A stretch of DNA of 10,136 nucleotides from Rickettsiales bacterium (GTDB lineage: Bacteria > Pseudomonadota > Alphaproteobacteria > Rs-D84): the NCBI GenBank assembly GCA_031263295.1, contig JAISGC010000039.1, forward strand, positions 1 to 10,136, in the 5' to 3' direction. The notes under the pieces were generated by a model. The model was not told where the DNA came from and searched no databases. It saw only the letters and a program-made list of their open reading frames with translations. A program made the position numbers and the translations under genes. Shown here one piece after another: positions 5,298 to 10,136 of this stretch; position 1 is the stretch's first letter, and every line of letters starts with the position of its first letter.

Positions 5298-5556
5298 AAT
5301 TGATGAGTTAAAGAGCTGCGCGGCCGTCCGCCGCGCTTCTCCTGCCCCGCATCAGCGGGGCGGGAATCCGAGTCAGCGAGAAACAAACCCGCAGGCGAAG
5401 TTCGAGCGCAGTTTTTGCAAAGTGTCGCAGACACAAGCAAAAACGAGAACGAGGATACGCTACGATGCGCCGAAGGCGCGGCGAGCGAAAGTTTTGCTTG
5501 GCGAGCGCGGGGTCGCAGACCCCCAGCGCGAGCCCTAGCAAAACTTGGGTGGGGTA
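5298..5556. repeat. Hairpin cluster in a gene-free stretch
   Basis: I see no credible gene here. Successive inverted repeats are: gcgcggc (5318-5324)/gccgcgc (5330-5336); gccccgc (5344-5350)/gcggggc (5355-5361); gtttttgc (5411-5418)/gcaaaaac (5437-5444) nesting gtgtc-gca-gacac (5422-5434); gcgcc-gaa-ggcgc around 5467-5479; and agttttgct (5490-5498)/agcaaaact (5537-5545) nesting ggggtc (5509-5514)-gca-gacccc (5518-5523). The cluster ends in tgggtgggg, the motif that forms the core arm of the composite palindrome at 3-130. It lies between the converging Nudix and HD-domain genes. Confidence 0.7.
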
Positions 5557-5564
5557 AGTGTTGA

Positions 5565-6227
5565 TTATTTCGATCGGTCGCTTATCGCTTTGCCGATCGC
5601 TATATTGTTGTTTTCCACATAGTTCGACACTTCGGCGAAGTTTTCGTCGTATTTGTTTTTGGCGCGCCCGAATGCCAGCCACATCGCCGACCATGACTTT
5701 TGTTCGGACAATAATTTTCGGACATACTCGTCTTTCATAACCGGGTTGCCGTCCTGCCGGGTCAAATCCACGCAGCCTTGCTCGTCATACAATTTGCTTT
5801 GGATGTCGCATTCCAACTTGTCGCATCTGCGCGCGAATTGCGATTCCGGCGTCGCCTGCGCGTCGAACTCCAAAACCAGCCGTTCGATTTCGTCCCTCTT
5901 CAACAAATCGCGCAAGATAAGCCTCACGGCGTCGTGCCCCCTGGCCATTTTATCGCCGGGCGCTATGTCCCATTGCGTGAGATCGCCGATGACGATTTCC
6001 TCCAATTCGTGGACGGCCAGCATCATCAGGACTTTTCTTATGTCCAGCGGGTATCCGTATTGGCTCCACATCGCGACGGCCAGCATCTGCGTGCCGTAAA
6101 TATGCTCGGCGACGCTTTCCAGCCTGTGGCGCCGGACGGCCCAGACTTTCCATCCGGTTCTGACGACATCCTTCAATTGCGCGCACAGAACATAAAAATC
6201 CACTACATTTTTTGCTTTGCCCGACAT
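5565..6227 (-). CDS. HD-domain phosphohydrolase-like protein (YfbR/HD_3 type)
   Basis: The start at 6227 is chosen because aagga lies about eight bases upstream of the ATG and the HD homology begins just after; the frame stays open further upstream without a better site. The 220-residue product has the layout of the YfbR-type 5'-deoxynucleotidase/HD_3 family. ESVAEH (37-42) supplies the first His, AVHELEEIVIGDL (71-83) is in the place of the HD motif, and CDKLECD (135-141) supplies the later Asp. The second position of the HD doublet is Glu (His73-Glu74), so the metal site differs from the textbook form. Family enzymes dephosphorylate deoxynucleoside monophosphates; the substrate here is unknown. 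It lies downstream of phage genes on the same strand and may be a phage nucleotide-metabolism gene or a host gene at the prophage edge. Confidence 0.8.
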   Translation of the reverse strand: MSGKAKNVVDFYVLCAQLKDVVRTGWKVWAVRRHRLESVAEHIYGTQMLAVAMWSQYGYPLDIRKVLMMLAVHELEEIVIGDLTQWDIAPGDKMARGHDAVRLILRDLLKRDEIERLVLEFDAQATPESQFARRCDKLECDIQSKLYDEQGCVDLTRQDGNPVMKDEYVRKLLSEQKSWSAMWLAFGRAKNKYDENFAEVSNYVENNNIAIGKAISDRSK

Positions 6228-6298
6228 AATGCATCCTTGTTTTTCGCATGGAATAATAGCACCGCATTTGGCGAAAGCAAGCATAACGGCGCGCCCCC

Positions 6299-6562
6299 TC
6301 ACTTCTTTATCACCGCGCTTTTGATAAGCGTCAGGTCCTCCTTTATGTCGTTGATTTTTAGTTGCAGTTGCCCGATGCCGGATTCGAGCGTGGTAGTGCG
6401 GTTTTCCAAGGCCGCGATGCGGGCCTCGTTTTTCGTGATGTCTTTCAGGGACGAGTCCTGTTTCGCCGCCCAATAGACTATGCCTGCGGCCGCCGCGACG
6501 ACCACCCAAGTGTTCCGCGCGATTTCCGAAATGTGCATAGCAGCCTGTATTTTCTTTGTCAT
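6299..6562 (-). CDS. Small membrane-anchored coiled-coil protein
   Basis: This 87-residue protein has a good Shine-Dalgarno (aaagga) ahead of the ATG. One membrane segment spans about 19-33 (WVVVAAAAGIVYWAA). A charged, heptad-like region spans about 37-82 with regular Ile/Leu spacing (IAALENRTTTLES, then LQLKINDIKED), predicting a coiled coil. Phages carry many such small proteins near lysis or tail modules, but the order here (anchor first, coil second) does not match XhlA-type holin partners. I do not assign a function. It is in the run of minus-strand phage genes, 71 bp before the HD-domain gene. Confidence 0.75.
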   Translation of the reverse strand: MTKKIQAAMHISEIARNTWVVVAAAAGIVYWAAKQDSSLKDITKNEARIAALENRTTTLESGIGQLQLKINDIKEDLTLIKSAVIKK

Positions 6563-6610
6563 GTTTGTTCCTTTGTTGTAATTAGGAATAATAAAAAAGA
6601 CAATTAAAAC

Positions 6611-6787
6611 AAACCACGAAGTGGTTTGTCATTCCCGCGCAGGCGGGAATAGGGCTTTCAACCTTATAACAACAAACTTGTTTCACATACGAAGATAATT
6701 GTGAAAACAAGTAGTATCTGAATGTAAGGTTTAGAGCCCTAGCCCCGCCTGCGCGGGGCTGACAAAAGTTTTTTTACAAAAACTTTT
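6611..6787. repeat. 136-bp palindromic element copy B with flanking hairpins
   Basis: The core 6628-6763 is the same length as copy A (4205-4340) and matches it at about 119 of 136 positions by hand. It starts gtcattcccg and ends ggggctgac, so the right-end hairpin (agccccgc/gcggggct) has drifted from the left one but stays palindromic. The flanks are aaaccac-gaa-gtggttt (6611-6627) on the left and aaaagttttt (6764-6773)/aaaaactttt (6778-6787) on the right, unrelated to the flanks of copy A. It sits between two phage-strand genes. Most of the gap 6563-6810 is this element. Confidence 0.85.
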
Positions 6788-6810
6788 GTTTTGGATGGCG
6801 TCTCTCATTC

Positions 6811-7002
6811 CTAATTTTTAATCCCTGCAAGCTTTTCAATCATATGCACCAGCGCGCGCTGGGCTTCGAGCCCGCGCAATTCAGCCTCGCTCGCGTTCGC
6901 GCCGAGATGCCGCTCGATTGTAATCGATCGCAGGTGCCGCAAGACCGCCTCGCCCGACGGCGCCGCAAAGCACCGCGTATAATTTTTTTCAAGTTCTCTC
7001 AT
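6811..7002 (-). CDS. Bbp19-like small phage protein
   Basis: The 63-residue product (MRELEKNYTRCFAAPSGEA... to ...VHMIEKLAGIKN) matches the pattern of the Bbp19-like phage proteins found beside portal genes of podophages: an F-x-x-P/T-x-G-x-x-VL segment, then a helical half with E-x-Q/R-x-LV-x-x-I. The role of that family is not established. The start at 7002 is chosen because homology begins there; the frame continues upstream only through the hairpin repeat, giving a nonsense LVLVLILVL stretch. The ATG follows tgcaaaaaaa and has no adjacent Shine-Dalgarno. The strong aaaggag lies on the other side of the 94-bp hairpin at 7013-7106. The portal gene ends 118 bp upstream. Confidence 0.65.
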   Translation of the reverse strand: MRELEKNYTRCFAAPSGEAVLRHLRSITIERHLGANASEAELRGLEAQRALVHMIEKLAGIKN

Positions 7003-7012
7003 TTTTTTTGCA

Positions 7013-7106
7013 AGGACTAGGATTAGGACTAGGACTAGGTGGAGCCTGTTGTTTCGCACAAGCGCGATAACAAGCCACACCTAGTCCTAGTCCTAATCCT
7101 AGTCCT
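7013..7106 (-). repeat. Hexamer-repeat hairpin, copy 3 (portal/Bbp19-like gap)
   Basis: The arms 7013-7041 and 7078-7106 pair perfectly over 29 bp and carry the same hexamer order as copy 2 (GGACTA, GGATTA, GGACTA, GGACTA). The stem continues imperfectly inward, through G-U pairs on the minus strand, to a gttat shared by all three copies. In the direction of transcription it starts two bases after ggag and ends 10 nt before the ATG of the Bbp19-like gene. Confidence 0.95.
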
Positions 7107-7108
7107 AT

Positions 7109-7115
7109 CTCCTTT
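7109..7115 (-). promoter_or_regulatory. Shine-Dalgarno separated from the Bbp19-like start by a hairpin
   Basis: aaaggag (sense strand) is followed by at, the hairpin, tgcaaaaaaa and the ATG. The effective spacing after folding is about 12 nt. It repeats the arrangement before lptB. Confidence 0.55.
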
Positions 7116-7120
7116 ATTAT

Positions 7121-8482
7121 TTATTCTCCAAGCAATTCAAGCGGCACATGCATCGCCTTGGCCAGATGCACCGCCAGCGCCGCCTTGTTGATGCAGTCGG
7201 AAAATCCGCCTGCGTTCGCCGCGGTCAGATACGACAGCACGCCCGAGAGTTTCTCGTCGGCCGCGAGCTGCGAAATCGGCGCGTCGTATTTCAGCTCGGC
7301 GTCCGAGTGCAGGCGGATTTCTTCTATCGCGCCGCGGCGCCCCAGAATGGACAGCCCGCGCGCGACAATCGGCTTTATCATCTCGTTCAGTATGCGGCCG
7401 TATGTCGCGCCGAGGACCCGCATCATCTCCGTATTGCGCGCGATGACCTCGGTCGCGGTCATAACCTTGTCGTCGGTCGCCGCCGACATTTTATCGGCCA
7501 GCATCGCGCGGCGGATGCGACTGCGCAAGTCGTCGAGGACCAATTGCGACACATCGAAGTCCGCGCCGGATTTCAGCGGCGTCAGGCCCGAGCTGCCGAC
7601 CGCCTTTGGAATTATCGCGCCCGGCGTCATCGATATGTTCGCCAGGTTTATGATGCCGTCGTCGTCCGCCTGCCAGATTCCGCTGACCGCTATGGTCGCG
7701 TTTTTGAGCACCAGCTCCACGACCTTGTTCGCGGTCTTGATGTCCGGCAATGCGCGCATCACGGGCGAGCGTCCATAGATTTCGCCCGCCGCCGCAGACC
7801 AGCGGAAGATGATATACGGGTTCGTCGCGAATGTGCCGGTCGCGACCACATTATTGTCAAAGTCGCCGCCCGCATCCAGCCATGCGACAAAGCGGAATCC
7901 GTCCGCCGCGCGAACGACGGACTGAATCAGTTTCATTTTCGCGTCTGGGTCGGTCGAGGCGCCGCGCGGCGGAACCCAGTCGGGATAGCGCTCGGTGATT
8001 TCCGCGCGGCGCAGTTCGGCCGTGTGGAACACCGCGGTAATCTCGTCGAACGAATCGCGCAGCACCGCGACATCCGACATCGGAATCGCCGCGAACGCAA
8101 ACGCGCTGCCCGCGCCTATCGGCGCCTCCGCCATATAGAGGCACGCGGTGCCGAGAACCGCAAGGTCCAGATAGCACTGGTGCGCGGTCGTGTAAAAGTT
8201 GGAATCGTTCAGATGCATACGCAGCGCGGCCTGCGGGCCCGCCGGGTCCGGCGACAGTTCGGACTCGCGCGACAAAGACAGCCACGCGGATTCGGGCGGC
8301 GTCAAGAGCGAGAACATATTCGCGGCCAGGTTTTCCGCCGCGTCGCCCGCGGTCGAATCGAACAGCATCGCCGCGTCCGCGTCGGTGGCCGGCATCGCAT
8401 AGCGCCGGCATTGCTCCCACCGCGCCGCCCACGGCGTCGCGCGCGCGACGGCCTCCTTGTAAAGTTTTTCAAGGGTCATCAT
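7121..8482 (-). CDS. Phage portal (T7-type head-to-tail connector)
   Basis: The 453-residue product belongs to the bacteriophage head-to-tail connecting (portal) family of podophages. The portal forms the dodecameric ring at the capsid vertex through which DNA is packaged and ejected. Supporting stretches are NMFSLLTPPESAWLSLS (about 55-71), the typical helical start of the family; DLAVLGTACLYM; FRWSAAAGEIYGRSPVMRALPDIKTAN (written here in part), matching the conserved G-x-SP-x-x-x-ALPDI motif; and KVMTATEVIARNTEMM, matching the conserved MTATEV-x-x-R stretch. It is somewhat short for the family (often about 500 or more). Two ATG codons stand in tandem at the start after acaggaca. The gene lies downstream of terminase but is separated from it by the toxin-antitoxin cassette and its terminator. 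A terminase, portal, Bbp19-like order is typical of T7/Bpp-1-like packaging modules. Confidence 0.9.
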   Translation of the reverse strand: MMTLEKLYKEAVARATPWAARWEQCRRYAMPATDADAAMLFDSTAGDAAENLAANMFSLLTPPESAWLSLSRESELSPDPAGPQAALRMHLNDSNFYTTAHQCYLDLAVLGTACLYMAEAPIGAGSAFAFAAIPMSDVAVLRDSFDEITAVFHTAELRRAEITERYPDWVPPRGASTDPDAKMKLIQSVVRAADGFRFVAWLDAGGDFDNNVVATGTFATNPYIIFRWSAAAGEIYGRSPVMRALPDIKTANKVVELVLKNATIAVSGIWQADDDGIINLANISMTPGAIIPKAVGSSGLTPLKSGADFDVSQLVLDDLRSRIRRAMLADKMSAATDDKVMTATEVIARNTEMMRVLGATYGRILNEMIKPIVARGLSILGRRGAIEEIRLHSDAELKYDAPISQLAADEKLSGVLSYLTAANAGGFSDCINKAALAVHLAKAMHVPLELLGE

Positions 8483-8514
8483 TTGTCCTGTTGGTTGTGT
8501 TTAAGATTGGTTGA

Positions 8515-8538
8515 ATAAAAAATCCCCGCCGTGGCGGG
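8515..8538 (-). terminator. Rho-independent terminator of the toxin-antitoxin cassette
   Basis: On the minus strand a cccgc-cacg-gcggg stem is followed by gattttttattc (plus-strand A-run at 8517-8522). It stands between the cassette and the portal gene, which would insulate the cassette from, or block readthrough into, the portal. Confidence 0.75.
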
Positions 8539-8565
8539 AAAGTTAGAATCTGATTGCGCTAAGAT

Positions 8566-8973
8566 TTATTTTTGCAACCATGATCCCAATTCTTGTAAAA
8601 TGGAGTCTATTCTTCGCGAGGATATTTCAAATTCATAATAATCATAGTCTGACATTTTCCGTAATTCCAACAGGCCCGCGTATACGGCCTGCATATCATG
8701 CTCTGATATGGCTCTCTCCGTTCGCTTTCTCGGATTCCTGTCTGCGAATTTAAGCAACAGGCAACAATCTACAAATCTGTCGCAGTCGAGCCATTCGTAG
8801 TCAGATTTGCGCAGAGGGGATATATAGTTGTATTTTTCCAGAAACTGGTGCCTGTTTTTCGATAGAAGAAAACAAAAATCATTTATATCAGAAATGCACA
8901 CTGCATCATGATAGGGTGGATCAAATTCAGGTGTGTCGATATGTAAAACATCGGAAATTTTTATATCAGCCAT
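8566..8973 (-). CDS. Hypothetical protein, candidate partner of the Panacea-domain gene
   Basis: This 135-residue, acidic, aromatic-rich protein has no signal peptide or membrane segment. I see no known fold or catalytic motif; conserved-looking stretches are the CISDINDFCFLLSKNRHQFLEKY region (about 26-48, given here only as a pointer) and DCDRFVDCCLLLKFADRNPRKRTERA (about 63-88). Only two bases separate the stop of the preceding Panacea-domain gene from this ATG and no Shine-Dalgarno is evident, so translation is probably coupled. In Panacea toxin-antitoxin operons the partner of the Panacea protein is the toxin, so this is the candidate toxin by position only. Base composition is clearly more AT-rich than the flanking terminase and portal genes, consistent with transfer. 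Confidence 0.75.
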   Translation of the reverse strand: MADIKISDVLHIDTPEFDPPYHDAVCISDINDFCFLLSKNRHQFLEKYNYISPLRKSDYEWLDCDRFVDCCLLLKFADRNPRKRTERAISEHDMQAVYAGLLELRKMSDYDYYEFEISSRRIDSILQELGSWLQK

Positions 8974-8975
8974 AA

Positions 8976-9491
8976 TTAAAACACTATATTTTTACCAAAG
9001 CTTGCCAGGCGTGGGTAAAATACAGAGTTTTCGCCACCTTCCAAAAAATATTCCGCCGGAATCTCGTCAAGATTATTTTCCAGAGCCTTTATCCACGCGC
9101 TTTCGCGATGATTAAGACGCTCTACTTCCTCTGTCGTCTTTTTTCCGTATTTATCAAATCCAACATCCAGTGCTTTTTTATCGGAGCCCGACAAATACGA
9201 CATATCAGGCGACTCTTTGCTGTCAAGCGAGTTGTTGTTGTTGAAAAAGTCCGTGCCTACGCCCCACATCTCGGCAACAATGTCTCTAGCCTGCCGCGGC
9301 GTTGTGCCGTGAGCTTCGGCCATAATGCTCGCGCCTGCAACCGGGCGGCCATAATTGTTTATATGAAACTTGTCGGCCTCGAAGAGTATCTTCATAATAT
9401 GATACGGGCGTGCTTCGCCGCGTCCCATAATATAGAAAATGGACTGCTTTATCTTATCAATATCCGGCACAAAACTGATTTGGCTTTTCAT
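8976..9491 (-). CDS. Panacea/SocA-domain protein, probable antitoxin
   Basis: The 171-residue product matches the SocA-like Panacea (DUF4065) domain. ILFEADKFHINNYGRPVAGA (35-54) corresponds to the family's LFYADREHL-x-x-YGRPI-x-G stretch. HGTTPRQARDIV (61-72) corresponds to the GPVPS-x-x-Y-D segment. SDKKALDVGFDKYGKKT with LNHRESAW (103-133) corresponds to the C-terminal S-x-x-E...H-x-x-AW part. Panacea proteins act as antitoxins for many unrelated toxins and, as SocA, as proteolytic adaptors. The gene is first in a two-gene operon with the 135-residue unknown. It is AT-rich compared with the phage genes around it. The leader has a promoter-like region and a palindrome, and the Shine-Dalgarno (gaagaga) is weak. 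Confidence 0.82.
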   Translation of the reverse strand: MKSQISFVPDIDKIKQSIFYIMGRGEARPYHIMKILFEADKFHINNYGRPVAGASIMAEAHGTTPRQARDIVAEMWGVGTDFFNNNNSLDSKESPDMSYLSGSDKKALDVGFDKYGKKTTEEVERLNHRESAWIKALENNLDEIPAEYFLEGGENSVFYPRLASFGKNIVF

Positions 9492-9511
9492 ATTTCATTC
9501 TCTTCGGTTGC

Positions 9512-9617
9512 ATTATACCAAAAAACAGACCGATTCGGTCGAATTACTAGCATAAAAATAGGCGTCAAGCAATTTATTTTTCTGTAATGTGATACCAGAT
9601 TTATCATATTTTGTCAA
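9512..9617 (-). promoter_or_regulatory. Promoter region of the Panacea operon (two candidates)
   Basis: The distal candidate has an exact TTGACA (plus 9612-9617) with TATCAC (9589-9594) at 17 bp. The proximal candidate has an exact TATAAT (9512-9517) whose -35 position is occupied by the palindrome 9528-9540. Another TTGACA (9667-9672) lies upstream without a good -10. The region is markedly AT-rich. Confidence 0.5.
9528..9540. promoter_or_regulatory. 13-bp palindrome at a predicted -35 site: probable operator
   Basis: gaccga-t-tcggtc is a perfect palindrome around a central T. Its half at 9535-9540 occupies the -35 position of a minus-strand promoter whose -10 is an exact TATAAT (9512-9517) at 17-bp spacing. 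A partial half-site (tcggtt) recurs at 9504-9509, downstream of the -10. A protein bound here would block that promoter, as expected for autoregulation of a toxin-antitoxin operon. Confidence 0.55.
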
Positions 9618-9625
9618 CTTTGATT

Positions 9626-9692
9626 GTTTAATGTATGTACGCTAAATAATTGTCGTCGCTGTTTTTTGTCAATTCTTGTCTATACATTAAAC
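9626..9692. repeat. 11-bp inverted repeat at the terminase/cassette junction
   Basis: gtttaatgtat (9626-9636) and atacattaaac (9682-9692) are exact inverted copies 45 bp apart. The right copy overlaps the terminase stop codon. It could be an operator, a remnant of the insertion that brought the cassette, or chance in AT-rich DNA. Confidence 0.5.
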
Positions 9693-10136
9693 CTTAAACT
9701 CCATCATCGCACGGAATTGGCGCGGATTCGCGGGGCGGGGGCGGAGAGGGATGGGGGGCAGGCGGAGCGCGCCCGCCAGCGCGTCCAGCCCGTCGTCGTG
9801 GGTCCAGCCGCTCGGCGTCCAGTCCGCAAACTCGTCCATCAGTCCGCTTTCCCTGACGCGTTCGTGCGCGAAAAGTTTTCCCGCCGACAGCAGCGGCTCT
9901 ATCGCGCCGAGGATTCGCTCGGCTTTGTTTTCCTTGTTCACGATGCGCGATATGAAAACTTCGCGGCCTCTGGCGGCGGCCTCGCGCCGCATAATTTCCG
10001 GAATGGCGTTGCCGATGCCGTTCACTTCGATTGCGATATTTTTTATTCCGCGCACGGCCATAAAATCCAAAATCGCGTTGCACTGCGTCGCCAGCGGATG
10101 AATATCGTCGTCGTCCGCATAGAGATAAAAGCAATC
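9687..10136 (-). CDS. Phage terminase large subunit, C-terminal part (cut by window edge)
   Basis: The reading frame is open to the right edge, so only the last 149 residues are seen. The large terminase cuts concatemeric DNA and drives it through the portal into the capsid. The visible part is the RNase H-like nuclease domain: DCFYLYADDDDIHPLATQC at the edge; IAIEVNGIG in the place of the family's IEVNG-x-G; NKENKAERILGAIEPLLSAG in the place of the nK-x-x-RI...L-x-x-G-x-I element; and THDDGLDALAGAL, which holds the C-terminal catalytic Asp. The order terminase then portal agrees with a podophage-like packaging module. The gene is GC-rich, in contrast to the cassette just downstream. Confidence 0.88.
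   Translation of the reverse strand, partial: DCFYLYADDDDIHPLATQCNAILDFMAVRGIKNIAIEVNGIGNAIPEIMRREAAARGREVFISRIVNKENKAERILGAIEPLLSAGKLFAHERVRESGLMDEFADWTPSGWTHDDGLDALAGALRLPPIPLRPRPANPRQFRAMMEFKV

Noticed and set aside
5188..5538. Plus-strand frame across the hairpin cluster after the Nudix gene
   Set aside because: It overlaps the Nudix end, crosses a clear terminator and consists of palindromic repeat sequence; no ribosome site or domain.
6228..6509. Longer N-terminus for the HD-domain protein
   Set aside because: The upstream part overlaps the 87-residue membrane/coiled-coil gene on the same strand in another frame. The start at 6227 has its own Shine-Dalgarno.
7003..7080. Longer N-terminus for the Bbp19-like protein (LVLVLILVL stretch)
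   Set aside because: This is the hexamer repeat read as codons; it is not a membrane helix of a real protein. Homology starts at the Met encoded at 7002.
1539..7106. CRISPR array from the recurring hexamer hairpins
   Set aside because: There are only three copies kilobases apart, each an inverted repeat between genes, without spacers or cas genes.
7148..8518. A 456-codon plus-strand open frame opposite the portal gene
   Set aside because: It is Arg-rich antisense translation of a GC-rich gene. The minus-strand product has clear portal motifs and a ribosome site.

Overview
The window looks like a moderately GC-rich Gram-negative chromosome, most likely an alphaproteobacterium. This rests on an LPS-export pair (lptC, lptB), a flavin-dependent thymidylate synthase and a signal-peptide-bearing beta-barrel-like protein. 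I cannot place it to genus. It is unusually rich in palindromes: almost every intergenic gap holds inverted repeats, several of them related to each other.

Left part (1-5564). A composite palindrome precedes a probable outer-membrane protein (191-868, +). Convergent to it runs a minus-strand operon lptC (2960-2475) -> lptB (2360-1632) -> thyX (1515-865). A long hexamer-repeat hairpin sits in each of its two gaps. No lptA lies between lptC and lptB, and LptC looks short. After a second composite palindrome come a secreted, cysteine-containing protein of unknown function (3169-4059, +), a 136-bp palindromic element (copy A), a 50-residue lipoprotein with its own terminator (4491-4643, +), and a Nudix hydrolase (4677-5228, +) with its own terminator. 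A hairpin cluster fills 5298-5556.

Right part (5565-10136). All genes are on the minus strand. Read in the direction of transcription they are: the C-terminal part of a phage terminase large subunit (cut by the window edge); a low-GC two-gene cassette (a Panacea/SocA-domain protein plus an unknown 135-residue partner, a probable toxin-antitoxin module); a T7-type portal (head-tail connector); a 63-residue Bbp19-like phage protein; a small membrane/coiled-coil protein; and an HD-domain phosphohydrolase-like protein. This looks like a prophage or prophage remnant. The toxin-antitoxin cassette has its own promoter region, a 13-bp palindrome at a predicted -35 site, and its own terminator, so it behaves like a phage moron.

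The most unusual signal is a hairpin family built from tandem GGAYTA hexamers in inverted orientation (1539-1628, 2369-2462, 7013-7106). In two of three copies, upstream of lptB and of the Bbp19-like gene, the hairpin lies exactly between a strong Shine-Dalgarno sequence and the start codon. If the hairpin folds in the mRNA, the Shine-Dalgarno comes back to about 8-12 nt from the AUG. These two copies also share a 19-nt flank holding the upstream gene's stop codon and the Shine-Dalgarno, at otherwise unrelated loci. That suggests a mobile or recurrent stop/RBS/hairpin module used by both a core gene and a phage gene.
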